A stretch of DNA of 64,000 nucleotides from Pseudomonas chlororaphis subsp. aurantiaca (GTDB lineage: Bacteria > Pseudomonadota > Gammaproteobacteria > Pseudomonadales > Pseudomonadaceae). Of the stretch, positions 55,060-64,000 are shown piece after piece (positions within the stretch are counted from its first letter, which is position 1; each line of letters begins with the position of its first letter). The stretch lies in the NCBI RefSeq assembly GCF_013466605.1, contig NZ_CP059162.1, forward strand, positions 4,774,001 to 4,838,000. Reading direction: 5' to 3'. The notes beneath the pieces are model-generated. The model did not search any database and was not told where the DNA came from. It was given only the letters and a program-made list of their open reading frames with translations. The translations under genes and the position numbers were made by a program.

Positions 55060-56199
55060 TCAGTGCCCACCCTGATTGAGGTAAAACTGCACCAGCGCCG
55101 CAGCAAGATCGGGCTGCGAGCCCTGTTCCAGACACCACTTTTCGCCGTGGGCGGCCACTTCCGGCCAGTGTTCCAGCAGCTTTTTCCAGCCTTGCGCCAT
55201 TTCTCCCCCGGCATTCCAGGCCCGCCACAGGTCGATCAGCGCCGCCTTGGCCTCTGGCGACAGCCCCTGAGTATAAAGCTCGAGAAAGGCGTCGAGCTTG
55301 TCCAGGTGGATGTCTTCGTCCTGTTGATAAATGTGCCAGAGCATCGGTCGGCCAGCCCACTGAGCGCGCACGAACGAATCCTCGCCACGTACCGCGTTGA
55401 AATCGCAGGCCCACAGGAGCTGGTCGTATTCCTCCTGTCGGACGAACGGCAGTACCTGCACCGTCAGAGCGCCCCGCACTTGCACGGCACCCGTCGTCAG
55501 CGCCTCGACACCCAGCCACCTTTGCACGTCACCAAGGATCCGCCCTTCGGGAACCAGCAGATGGGTAGCCCGCGAATCGGCGGCCAGCGCGTCCAACCAA
55601 CTGGCCAGGCCGGCGTTCTCATAGGCGAACAGCGACATCAGGCGGGCCTCGGGTGCAGCAAAAACGCCCAGTCCTTCAAGGAAATGTTGCCGAGCCAGCG
55701 GGTCCTGCTGAAACGCCCTGCGTCGCTCCAACAATCCGACCTCGCGCAGCAAGCCGCCGGTACCGGCCTGAAAGCCAGGGAAAAAGAAGTACTTCTGCAC
55801 GCCCTTGAACTTCACCGAGGGCAGGCCGTGGCAGCCGGTCACCCAGGCCTCGGCGCTGAGGTAATCGAGGTTCAGCCACAAAGGGCTATGTTCACGTTCG
55901 GCCATCGCCTCCATATAAGCCGGTGGCAGCTGGCAGGCAAAGGCCGCGATCACCACATCCGCAGCCGCCACCGGCGACCACTCGGCCGGCCAGTGGCGCA
56001 CATCGACGCCTTCCTGCCATTGCTGAGGCAAGGCGACATCAATGGGCGGACACAAACGCTCGAAGGCACGCAGGTCATCCACCCACAGCCGCACCGCGCA
56101 CTGATGCTCGGCCACCAGTTGTCGGGCCAGCCGCCAGGTCACGCCGATATCGCCGTAGTTGTCGACGACGCTGCAGAAAATATCCCAGGAGGCTTTCAT
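55060..56199 (-). CDS. earP: EF-P arginine rhamnosyltransferase EarP
   Basis: 379 residues from the ATG at 56199 (MKASWDIFCSVVDNYGDIGV). The N-terminal DNYGDIGVTWRLARQL with Asp13 and Asp17, and GEDSFVRAQWAGRPMLWHIY near the C-terminus, are the signatures of EarP (GT104), which moves rhamnose from dTDP-rhamnose to Arg32 of EF-P. It is normally next to efp; here the two are split by the 3.8 kb islet, so earP-efp co-transcription is probably disrupted. Confidence 0.95.
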   Translation of the reverse strand: MKASWDIFCSVVDNYGDIGVTWRLARQLVAEHQCAVRLWVDDLRAFERLCPPIDVALPQQWQEGVDVRHWPAEWSPVAAADVVIAAFACQLPPAYMEAMAEREHSPLWLNLDYLSAEAWVTGCHGLPSVKFKGVQKYFFFPGFQAGTGGLLREVGLLERRRAFQQDPLARQHFLEGLGVFAAPEARLMSLFAYENAGLASWLDALAADSRATHLLVPEGRILGDVQRWLGVEALTTGAVQVRGALTVQVLPFVRQEEYDQLLWACDFNAVRGEDSFVRAQWAGRPMLWHIYQQDEDIHLDKLDAFLELYTQGLSPEAKAALIDLWRAWNAGGEMAQGWKKLLEHWPEVAAHGEKWCLEQGSQPDLAAALVQFYLNQGGH

Positions 56200-56321
56200 T
56201 CCGGGCTCCGTTTGGCAAAAGCGCCGATTGTCCGCATAAATCGCCGCAGACAGAAGAGCCAATGCCGATAATCTTCGTGCGACAATCACGGCTTGCCGAC
56301 ACCGCCTGCCAGGAGGCTGCC

Positions 56322-56717
56322 ATGCCCTATCGTCCGACATTCCGTCGATCATTACGTATCAGCGTAAACGCACTTCAACTCAGCGGCAGTATTGCCCTGG
56401 GATTGTGGCTGGGTTTTCTGGCAATCGCCCTGACCTGCTGGCTGGCCTGGCGTTTTCTGTTCGACCAGCAATTGGCGCCCGTCGCCCAGGCCGTGCAACA
56501 GCTGGCCAAACCACCCAGCACGGAGTCGGCCGCCTCCAACCGCATGTTCGAGCAATACCAGGAAAACCTGCGCAAGAACGAACAGCAGCAGGCACTGGAT
56601 AATGCACGCAGCAACCTGCGCAACCAGTCCAACCCGAAATGCCAGTTCTGGTTGCAACAGGACCAGACGGCGCCGAGCGAAAAGAGCCGGGCCAACGTCC
56701 TGCAATTCTGCGATTGA
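56322..56717 (+). CDS. Small single-span membrane protein
   Basis: 131 residues from an ATG preceded by AGGAGG. Membrane helix IALGLWLGFLAIALTCWLAW, then a Gln/Asn-rich helical tail (MFEQYQENLRKNEQQQALDN) with two late Cys. No family recognised. Two bases before the GreA/B-like gene, so probably the first gene of a pair. Confidence 0.72.
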   Translation: MPYRPTFRRSLRISVNALQLSGSIALGLWLGFLAIALTCWLAWRFLFDQQLAPVAQAVQQLAKPPSTESAASNRMFEQYQENLRKNEQQQALDNARSNLRNQSNPKCQFWLQQDQTAPSEKSRANVLQFCD

Positions 56718-56719
56718 TC

Positions 56720-57214
56720 ATGAACCTGACCATGCATAAGCCTACTGTCCACCAACTGATTCTCGACAAGCTCCGCGGCGATCTGAAGATCGCCCAGCGT
56801 GCGGCTCAGACCGCCTATGAGGCAGCGACCCACGAAGAGAACATTGCCGAAAACAAGTACGACACCCTGGGGCTCGAGGCGTCCTATCTCGCCGCCGGCC
56901 AGGCCAGGCGTGTCGAGGAAATCCGGCAGGCGCTGGCGCTCTGCCAGAACCTGACCCTGCCCCCGTACGACGAGCAGGTTGGTATCCAGATCGGCGCGCT
57001 GCTGGGCCTCGAAGACGAAAACGGCCACGAACAATGGCTGTTCCTGGCGCCGGATGGGGCGGGACTTAAGGTCGAGGTGGTGGGGCAACCGGTGACCGTC
57101 ATCACCCCTCGTTCACCGCTGGGCAAAGGTCTGCTGGGCAAGTTCGAGGGGGATGAGCTGGAGATCGTTGTTGCGGGCACTCGGCAACAGTTCGCTGTCA
57201 CCGAGGTCAAGTAA
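56720..57214 (+). CDS. GreA/GreB C-terminal-domain protein
   Basis: 164 residues from the ATG at 56720. The C-terminal half (TPRSPLGKGLLGKFEGDELEIV) is the FKBP-like GreA_GreB domain that binds RNA polymerase in the secondary channel region. The N-terminal half is helical but lacks a clear acidic-tip coiled coil, so it may modulate rather than cleave. Directly follows the membrane protein gene. Confidence 0.85.
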   Translation: MNLTMHKPTVHQLILDKLRGDLKIAQRAAQTAYEAATHEENIAENKYDTLGLEASYLAAGQARRVEEIRQALALCQNLTLPPYDEQVGIQIGALLGLEDENGHEQWLFLAPDGAGLKVEVVGQPVTVITPRSPLGKGLLGKFEGDELEIVVAGTRQQFAVTEVK

Positions 57215-57221
57215 GCCCGAC

Positions 57222-58205
<984 letters not shown>

Positions 58206-58308
58206 TCAAAGCAGGTAGACGCCACGGGCATCAGCGACGGTATATAACTATATTAATGGTCCGAAGAATAAATCTAGAACTTTTCTTAAGAAAATTCCAA
58301 TAACCGCG

Positions 58309-58809
58309 TCAGATATCTCCGAGCCGCCGACGCTGCACCAAGGGCACCAGGTAAACCGGAACCTTGGCCAGTTGCAGTACCCTGGCGGCCGTCCTGCCCA
58401 ATGGAGTTTCACCGCCCGCCCCATGGCTGTGACTTCCTACGATCAACAAATCCACAGAGAGTTTCGACGCCTGCTCGAGAATGACGTGCGAGGGGTCCCC
58501 CTGAAAGACCCGGACCGACTGAATCAGCGCGAGATCCTGCATGCCCTCCCCCAACTCTTCGCGAAAGCTGTCGAGTACCCGTTGCTCGATATTCGCCATC
58601 ACCGTGCTCAGGCCCTGACTGTGAAACTCATTCAGGGCCTGCTCGTCGAGATAACTCTGCAACACCGATTCGGCAAACAGCCCCATGGGCTCCACCGCAT
58701 GAACCACGTGCAAGTCGGCATTGAATGTTCGAGCCAGCTCCAGGGCATGTTGCATCACATAGGGCGCATACAGACCGAGGTCAGTGGCATACAGCATCGA
58801 ACGAATCAT
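58309..58809 (-). CDS. Universal stress protein (UspA family)
   Basis: 166 residues, single Usp domain: MIRSMLYATDLGLYAP at the start and the ATP-binding loop VGSHSHGAGGETPLGRTAARVLQLAKVPVYLV (quoted by its ends) near the C-terminus. G-2x-G-9x-G-S/T type spacing is kept. Stress-related; exact role unknown. Confidence 0.9.
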   Translation of the reverse strand: MIRSMLYATDLGLYAPYVMQHALELARTFNADLHVVHAVEPMGLFAESVLQSYLDEQALNEFHSQGLSTVMANIEQRVLDSFREELGEGMQDLALIQSVRVFQGDPSHVILEQASKLSVDLLIVGSHSHGAGGETPLGRTAARVLQLAKVPVYLVPLVQRRRLGDI

Positions 58810-58902
58810 ATGACCTCCTCGACTGCCAATATGGCGGAGATTGATTCAGCTTAGCAGTGCCAAGGCGACTACGACGTCCCGCGCAAGCCCGTGAACATTG
58901 AG

Positions 58903-59808
58903 CTAAACCTTGGTTTCGTTGCTGATGCCATGGGGCACATGGCCGGTGGCGACCACTTCGCGAGCCAGTTCGCAATGGCCCGCCTGATCGTCGAAGAACA
59001 CATCGGCGGCGAAGGCTTCGAGAAAGGCAGCCTTCTCCAGGCCGCCCAGGAACAACGACTCATCCAGGCGGATGTCCCATTCGCGCAAGGTGCGGATTAC
59101 CCGCTCATGGGCCGGCGCCGAACGTGCCGTCACCAGGGCGGTACGGATCGGACAATCATCGTCGGGGAATTCGCGCTGCAGCAAATTGAGCGCGGCGAGG
59201 AAGCCTTTGAACGGCCCCCCGCGCAACGGCTCGCGGGCGGACTCGCGCTCCTTGGCCTGGAAGGCTTCCAGGCCACCGAGCTGATAGACCCGCTCCGACT
59301 CATCGGAAAACAGCACGGCGTCGCCGTCGAAGGCGATCCGCAGTTCAGCGCTGGCAGCGCGCCGGGCGCCACCGGAAAGAATGGTCGCCGCGGCGAACCC
59401 GGCGTCCAGTGCACTACGCACATCTTCGGCGTGGGTGGAAAGAAACAGGTCGCAGCCAAAGGCCGCGAGATAGGGATAAGGGCTACGGCCACCGACAAAA
59501 GCGGCCCGGGAAATATCCAGGCCGTAATGCTGGATCGAGTTGAAGACCCGCAGCCCCGTGTCAGCACTGTTACGCGACACCAGCACCACTTCGACCCGCG
59601 CCCGGCCGAGGCTGGCATTGAGGCTCAAGAGCTTTTTCACCAAGGGGAAAGCATCGCCCGGTTCGAGGGATTCCTCCTCGTGATCGATCTGATACTTGCG
59701 GTAGGCTTCGACCCCCTCGGCCAGATAGACCTTATGGCTTTCGCTGAGATCGAACAGGGCCCGCGATGAAATCGCCACCACCAGTTTACCGTCCAAGCCC
59801 TTTGCCAT
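58903..59808 (-). CDS. Cytosolic 5'-nucleotidase (PF06189 family)
   Basis: 301 residues from the ATG at 59808. LVVAISSRALFDL opens a HAD-like fold with the atypical Ser-x-x-x-Leu-Phe-Asp-Leu start of NT5C1-like proteins; VVLVSRNSADTG and RIAFDGDAVLFSDESERVY supply motifs II and the lid region. Predicted to dephosphorylate nucleoside monophosphates. Confidence 0.88.
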   Translation of the reverse strand: MAKGLDGKLVVAISSRALFDLSESHKVYLAEGVEAYRKYQIDHEEESLEPGDAFPLVKKLLSLNASLGRARVEVVLVSRNSADTGLRVFNSIQHYGLDISRAAFVGGRSPYPYLAAFGCDLFLSTHAEDVRSALDAGFAAATILSGGARRAASAELRIAFDGDAVLFSDESERVYQLGGLEAFQAKERESAREPLRGGPFKGFLAALNLLQREFPDDDCPIRTALVTARSAPAHERVIRTLREWDIRLDESLFLGGLEKAAFLEAFAADVFFDDQAGHCELAREVVATGHVPHGISNETKV

Positions 59809-59831
59809 ATCGCATCCCCCCGATGCTGAGA

Positions 59832-60788
59832 TCAACCGTTATGCCGGTCGATAAAACTCAACGCCTGATACAAGACTTCCATTTTCGGCAGCTCGCATCC
59901 TGCTGCCTTGGCCGCGGCCAATGGCGCGGCGTAGATGGCCGACAACTCCAGCGCACGCTTGTGCCGGTAGTCGTGGTACATGCTCGGCCAATAGTCCGGC
60001 ATGCTCTCGGTCACCTTGAACAAGTGCTCAGCATAGCCGTCCGGCATGCTGTGACCACAAGCCAGGGCACCTTGCACCACTTCACGCATCAAAGCCTGAA
60101 TCAGCTCGCGGCTGGCGGCATCGGCCATCAGCGGCGTGGTGCTGGCGTTGAGCAATACCGACAAACCGTTGTACGGCACATTCCACACCAGTTTCTGCCA
60201 GCGCGCCTGCTGCAGGTTGGCCATGGCGTGGGAACCGATACCGGCCTTGCGGAATAGCGCGGCGCCCTCTTCCACTATGGCCTGGCGCTGCGATTCGTCC
60301 TGTGCGGCCGGGCCACTGTGATACCCCAGGCTCACCGAGCCCAGCGCCTGATGCTCGATCACCCCGGGCCCGGCACGGTGCACGCAGATAAAACACAGGC
60401 CGCCCAACAGATGCAGCGAGTCGGGAAGCAGGCCGCGCAAGCCGTCTTCCACATCCAGGCCATTCTGCAACAACAGCACCTTTGCGCCGGGAGCCGCCGC
60501 GCGAAGAATCGCCGGAGCCAGCTCGGCGTTGCTGGTGGTCTTGGCTCCCACCAGCAGCCAATCGCAGGACGGCATGTCTTCGGCACTGGCATAGGCCTGG
60601 ACCGGGTTCAAGGCCAGCTCACCATGCACCGCACTATGCAGTTGCAAACCCCGCTCGGTGACCGCGGCGAATTCGCTGCGCAGCAGGAAATGCACATCCA
60701 GGCCGACTCGCGCCAGCAGCATCCCGTAGAAACCACCGATCGCTCCGGTACCGATAATGCCGATTCGCGGCGTGTGGACTGCTTCCAT
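59832..60788 (-). CDS. panE: 2-Dehydropantoate 2-reductase-like oxidoreductase
   Basis: 318 residues from the ATG at 60788, with AGAGGAG eight bases before it. Rossmann motif IGIIGTGAIGGFYGMLLAR at the N-terminus and the ApbA C-terminal domain (KLVWNVPYNGLSVLL, EVVQGALACG) match ketopantoate reductases of pantothenate synthesis. Pseudomonads often have several PanE paralogues, so the true substrate is uncertain. Overlaps the thioredoxin-like gene by one base. Confidence 0.85.
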   Translation of the reverse strand: MEAVHTPRIGIIGTGAIGGFYGMLLARVGLDVHFLLRSEFAAVTERGLQLHSAVHGELALNPVQAYASAEDMPSCDWLLVGAKTTSNAELAPAILRAAAPGAKVLLLQNGLDVEDGLRGLLPDSLHLLGGLCFICVHRAGPGVIEHQALGSVSLGYHSGPAAQDESQRQAIVEEGAALFRKAGIGSHAMANLQQARWQKLVWNVPYNGLSVLLNASTTPLMADAASRELIQALMREVVQGALACGHSMPDGYAEHLFKVTESMPDYWPSMYHDYRHKRALELSAIYAAPLAAAKAAGCELPKMEVLYQALSFIDRHNG

Positions 60789-61141
60789 CAAGGCAACTCC
60801 TCTGGAATTCGATTCAGCGCCTGTGCCAGTCGCTCGCTGAGCTCGCCGGGTGTCAGGCGCGACTGCAAGGCCCCATAAAACTCACCATCGCGCACCACGA
60901 ACAGTGCCGGCAAGTGAAACACCTGATAACGCTCGACCGCGCCGCCATTGTTTCCCGCATCGACCCAGCACAACCGCTCGATCGGCAGATCGAAGCCGGG
61001 CAACTGCTGCCGGGCCCAGCGACAACTGGCGCAACCGACGCTGGTGAATATCACCAGCGAAACACCGCTCATCGCCAACAGCCGCTGATCGATATCGAAA
61101 TCAGTCAGCTCCAATTCGACCACTATACTGGGGGAAACCAT
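60788..61141 (-). CDS. Thioredoxin-fold protein
   Basis: 117 residues from the ATG at 61141 (MVSPSIVVELE). The strand LVIFTSVGCASCRWARQQL holds a CxxC active site (GCASC) and FHLPALFVVRDGEF the cis-proline region. No signal peptide. Translationally coupled to the PanE-like gene through TGATG. Confidence 0.85.
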   Translation of the reverse strand: MVSPSIVVELELTDFDIDQRLLAMSGVSLVIFTSVGCASCRWARQQLPGFDLPIERLCWVDAGNNGGAVERYQVFHLPALFVVRDGEFYGALQSRLTPGELSERLAQALNRIPEELP

Positions 61142-61172
61142 GTCACATAGCCGACACTCGGAGTCCGCGTTC

Positions 61173-61616
61173 ATGGGACGTTTCATTCCTCATCCTGACG
61201 ATGTTCCGGTTGAGCTGACCTTACGCAAGCACGCATGCATTTCGCGTCAACAGCTGCACACTATCAGCCTCGGCGGCATGGCTTGCAATTATCACCGCGC
61301 CTGGCGCCGCGGCACTGCACTGGAAATCTGCATCCCCACTCTGGGTGAAAACGCCCGCTACAACGGCTATGTGGCCTGGTGCCTGCGACGCAAGCGTGGC
61401 TATCTGGTAGGGATCGCCTTTATCGACGAACAAACCCTGTTCCGTGCCCGGATGAGTGAGCAGGTGTGCCAGATCGCCCACTACTGCCACCTGCATGAAC
61501 CCCAGGCCGAGCAGCGACAGATCGAAACCCTGGCCCAGCAATGGGTCGAACAGCACGCCGCCGAGTTCTCCCACGACCGGGTTCATCAGGCTTTTATGCA
61601 GCCAGCGCTGGATTAA
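61173..61616 (+). CDS. PilZ-domain protein
   Basis: 147 residues from the ATG at 61173. TISLGGMACNY matches the second part of the PilZ c-di-GMP site (D/NxSxxG type), and GYVAWCLRRKRGYLVGIAFID the PilZ core. The first RxxxR motif is not clearly present (only ISRQQLH), so c-di-GMP binding is uncertain. Divergent from the thioredoxin-like gene. Confidence 0.82.
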   Translation: MGRFIPHPDDVPVELTLRKHACISRQQLHTISLGGMACNYHRAWRRGTALEICIPTLGENARYNGYVAWCLRRKRGYLVGIAFIDEQTLFRARMSEQVCQIAHYCHLHEPQAEQRQIETLAQQWVEQHAAEFSHDRVHQAFMQPALD

Positions 61617-61747
61617 ACCCGCCTCTGCCCATTGTCGAGCCCCGGTGTAACGCGCTAAGGTTCGGCTCCCCGACGCGCTTAAATCCGCTGTGCACCGCCG
61701 CGCGGGGATCGCTGGCGGCCGGCACCCGTGACCTGACGAGTAACACG

Positions 61748-62824
61748 ATGGCTGATTTACCGATCAACGACCTTAACGTCGCCTCCAACGAAACCCTGAT
61801 CACTCCCGACCAGCTCAAGCGCGACATCCCGCTGAGCGACGCCGCCCTGCGCACCGTGACCAAGGGTCGCGAAGTGATCCGCAATATTCTCGACGGCACC
61901 GACCACCGTCTGTTCGTCGTCATCGGCCCTTGCTCGATCCACGACATCAAGGCTGCCCACGAGTATGCCGAGCGCCTGAAAGTCCTGGCCGCCGAAGTCT
62001 CCGACACCCTTTACCTGGTGATGCGCGTGTACTTCGAGAAACCACGGACCACCGTTGGCTGGAAAGGCTTGATCAACGACCCGTACCTGGACGACTCGTT
62101 CAAGATCCAGGACGGTCTGCACATCGGTCGCCAGCTGCTGCTGGACCTGGCCGAGATGGGCCTGCCGACTGCCACCGAAGCGCTGGACCCGATCTCCCCG
62201 CAATACCTGCAGGACCTGATCAGCTGGTCGGCGATCGGTGCGCGTACCACCGAATCCCAGACCCACCGCGAGATGGCTTCCGGCCTGTCTTCGGCAGTAG
62301 GTTTCAAGAACGGCACCGACGGCGGCCTGACCGTTGCCATCAACGCCCTGCAATCGGTTTCCAGCCCTCACCGCTTCCTCGGCATCAACCAGGAAGGTGG
62401 CGTATCCATCGTCACCACCAAGGGCAATGCCTACGGTCACGTGGTTCTACGCGGTGGCAATGGCAAGCCGAACTATGACTCGGTCAGCGTCGCCCTCTGC
62501 GAGCAGGCCCTGAACAAGGCGAAGATCAAGCCGAATATCATGGTCGACTGCAGCCACGCTAACTCCAACAAGGACCCGGCCTTGCAACCGCTGGTAATGG
62601 AGAACGTGGCCAACCAGATTCTCGAAGGCAACCAGTCGATCATCGGTCTGATGGTCGAAAGCCATCTGAACTGGGGCTGCCAGGCCATTCCCAAGGACCT
62701 GGCCGAACTGCAATACGGCGTGTCGATCACCGATGCCTGCATCGATTGGGAAAGCACCGAGAAAACCTTGCGCAGCATGCACGCCAAGCTCAAGGACGTC
62801 CTGCCGAAACGGGTTCGCACCTGA
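61748..62824 (+). CDS. aroF: Class I DAHP synthase (AroF/AroG/AroH family)
   Basis: 358 residues from the ATG at 61748. FVVIGPCSIHD, MRVYFEKPRTTVGWKG, IGARTTESQTHREMASGL, and VDCSHANSNKDP are catalytic and metal-binding segments of class I DAHP synthase. It makes DAHP for aromatic amino acids and is subject to amino-acid feedback; which one is not decided here. Confidence 0.94.
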   Translation: MADLPINDLNVASNETLITPDQLKRDIPLSDAALRTVTKGREVIRNILDGTDHRLFVVIGPCSIHDIKAAHEYAERLKVLAAEVSDTLYLVMRVYFEKPRTTVGWKGLINDPYLDDSFKIQDGLHIGRQLLLDLAEMGLPTATEALDPISPQYLQDLISWSAIGARTTESQTHREMASGLSSAVGFKNGTDGGLTVAINALQSVSSPHRFLGINQEGGVSIVTTKGNAYGHVVLRGGNGKPNYDSVSVALCEQALNKAKIKPNIMVDCSHANSNKDPALQPLVMENVANQILEGNQSIIGLMVESHLNWGCQAIPKDLAELQYGVSITDACIDWESTEKTLRSMHAKLKDVLPKRVRT

Positions 62825-62841
62825 TCCCGTATCGCAGACAC

Positions 62842-62872
62842 AAAAACGCCGGGCCAAGCCCGGCGTTTTTTT
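62842..62872. terminator. Bidirectional terminator
   Basis: CGCCGGGC stem with a CAA loop, flanked by A5 and T7, between the convergent DAHP synthase and GNAT genes. Confidence 0.93.
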
Positions 62873-62883
62873 GGTGTCCCCGC

Positions 62884-63165
62884 TCAGAGTTTCGCGGCGT
62901 GGCGCTGATGGCGCTCCATGTAGCGCTCCACATATGAGCACGACGGAATCACCGTGTACCCCATGCGATCAGCATATTCCAACGCCTGCTCGGTCAGTGC
63001 CGCAGCAATACCACGGCCACGCAGCGCGTTAGGCACGAACGTCCGATAAATATCCAGGGTCTGCTTACCCAGGTCCATATAGGTCAGGTAGGCACGATGA
63101 CCGTCCACATTGGTCTCGAATTGATGACCAGCCTGGTCATGGTGGATGGACAACGCCTCGCTCAT
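62884..63165 (-). CDS. Small GNAT-like acetyltransferase (YjdJ type)
   Basis: 93 residues from the ATG at 63165. IYRTFVPNALRGRGIAAAL is the acetyl-CoA binding motif (RGxGxA), followed by CSYVERYMERH, as in the short PF14542 family. Substrate unknown. Confidence 0.9.
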   Translation of the reverse strand: MSEALSIHHDQAGHQFETNVDGHRAYLTYMDLGKQTLDIYRTFVPNALRGRGIAAALTEQALEYADRMGYTVIPSCSYVERYMERHQRHAAKL

Positions 63166-63587
63166 CACTACTCCTCGCGGGTCTTGGATTCTGACCCCTA
63201 CCTTACCGATGTTTTTCCGGCGAAGGAACAACTACGCCACCCCGTGCCTGTCTGGACACCGAGCAGAGCTTGCCGCTCTCGCATGACCGAGCACGTTTCA
63301 AATAGTAGGCACCATTGGCACCAATGCTCAAGGGACGCTTGCGTTCAAGCTACTGGCATCAGGCCGGTTTAGTGTCGATGCTTCCCCCGGACGTGTTCCC
63401 GGATACATGCAAAGCACTCGATCCAACCACCTGATGATCAACAACCTGAACATCGCCGGATGTTGAGATTTAAGACGAGCCCACCCATTTAAAGTCACCT
63501 CAACATGGACAAAGACGCGTGAGGCGCCCCACAGATTCTGAACAAAAGTGTAGACGAATCGATATAGATAGACTTTAGCCTACACTC

Positions 63588-63672
63588 CGCGAGCGCCGTG
63601 CAAAGGGACTCTGCGGCAGATGCGCTTAACAAGCGCAACCTCCCAACAGGGTGACAAGGTTGCGTATTTTTT
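63588..63672 (+). ncRNA. Possible small RNA or leader ending in an intrinsic terminator
   Basis: TGCGCTT-AAC-AAGCGCA (63621-63637) makes one hairpin. CGCAACCT (63634-63641) and AGGTTGCG (63657-63664), followed by TATTTTTTA, make an intrinsic terminator. The two share four bases, so they exclude each other at their boundary. The 5' limit is a guess. No open frame is inside. Confidence 0.4.
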
Positions 63673-63690
63673 ATACAGATCGATAAAAAG

Positions 63691-63719
63691 TTGCTCGAAA
63701 AAGATTCAACGCCTAGAAT
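63691..63719 (+). promoter_or_regulatory. oprI promoter
   Basis: TTGCTC at 63691 and TAGAAT at 63714 with a 17-base spacer form a good sigma-70 promoter. Transcription would start near 63726, giving a leader of about 115 bases before oprI. Confidence 0.72.
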
Positions 63720-63840
63720 TTTTTTTGCTTCTTGCGCTACGTCAGTTTACTTACTACAAGTAATGGGTAGTATGTACGCCGGCCATTTCATCACTCGGAT
63801 GAGATAGCTACTTAATAGAAAGTCCTTGAAGGGGAACACG

Positions 63841-64000
63841 ATGAACAACGTTCTGAAATTCTCTGCTCTGGCTCTGGCCGCAGTTCTGGCTACCGGTTGC
63901 AGCAGCGTATCCAAAGAAACCGAAGCTCGTCTGACTGCAACTGAAGACGCAGCAGCTCGCGCCCAGGCTCGTGCAGACGAAGCCTACCGTAAAGCTGATG
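63841..64000 (+). CDS. oprI: Major outer-membrane lipoprotein I (5' part)
   Basis: Cut by the window edge after 53 codons. Signal peptide [20 protein letters not shown] ends at lipobox Cys20, and [20 protein letters not shown] begins the trimeric coiled coil of Lpp/OprI, which ties the outer membrane to peptidoglycan. AAGGGG precedes the ATG. Very abundant in pseudomonads, in line with the strong promoter. Confidence 0.96.

Larger units (their letters stand above)
63166..63840. other. Long region upstream of oprI
   Basis: About 675 bases without a supported protein gene. AGTGTAG at 63547 and CTACACT at 63580 form a loose inverted repeat. From about 63590 there are two overlapping hairpins and a terminator, listed separately, then the oprI promoter. 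Confidence 0.6.

Noticed and set aside
63166..63600. tRNA gene before oprI, as I recall in P. aeruginosa
   Set aside because: No T-arm TTCRANYC box or acceptor pairing could be found in this stretch.

Overview
The window is a high-GC chromosomal segment of a Pseudomonas, most likely of the P. fluorescens species complex. The evidence is gene content and order: efp with its arginine rhamnosyltransferase earP, oprI, cysB, and the run sagS-ospR-gpx-msrB-alaA-htpX-tpm followed by a deaD-type helicase, a crotonase and a class II DAHP synthase, which is the order I remember around PA2824-PA2843 of P. aeruginosa. This identification is recalled synteny, not a database result. I see no rRNA, tRNA, CRISPR array or intact insertion sequence.

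Layout. 1-1.4 kb: the end of a NarX/UhpB-type histidine kinase and its LuxR-type regulator. 1.4-5.3 kb: lipid kinase YegS and molybdenum cofactor genes moaB-moeA with a divergent mobA that is frameshifted by an apparent 17-base loss. 5.3-15.3 kb: small lipoprotein, RluA-type pseudouridine synthase, a LexA-box-controlled UmuD-like gene pair, a CPA2 antiporter, AmtB, a DUF883/YqjE/YqjK-like trio, an EAL protein and a dGTPase. 16-29 kb: a two-partner secretion pair (TpsB/TpsA) followed directly by a BvgA/BvgS-like two-component system and an HD-GYP protein, an arrangement recalling fhaB-bvgAS of Bordetella. The receiver domain of the BvgS-like kinase has Asn at the phosphoacceptor position. 29-38.7 kb: msrC, an AAA ATPase, sagS, and the peroxide/methionine-sulfoxide repair group ospR-gpx-msrB with a perfect 24-base operator palindrome. 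38.7-50.6 kb: RNA helicase, crotonase, class II DAHP synthase, YcaQ-like protein, two LysR regulators around a TSUP transporter, then ohrR-ohr-esterase.

The most unusual part is 51.2-55.05 kb. A less GC-rich islet lies between efp and earP, which are normally neighbours. It encodes a PAAR protein with a C-terminal domain that looks like a caspase/CHAT-type cysteine peptidase (His253, Cys297), followed by overlapping or closely spaced membrane-anchored candidate immunity genes, one with an in-frame amber stop. The islet is bordered and interspersed by decayed integrase pieces and short repeats, so it looks like a type VI secretion effector-immunity cargo.

56.3-64 kb returns to core genome: small membrane protein, GreA/B-like factor, cysB, universal stress protein, 5'-nucleotidase, a ketopantoate-reductase-like enzyme with a thioredoxin-like partner, PilZ protein, class I DAHP synthase, small GNAT, a possible small RNA or leader terminator, and the start of oprI at the right edge.
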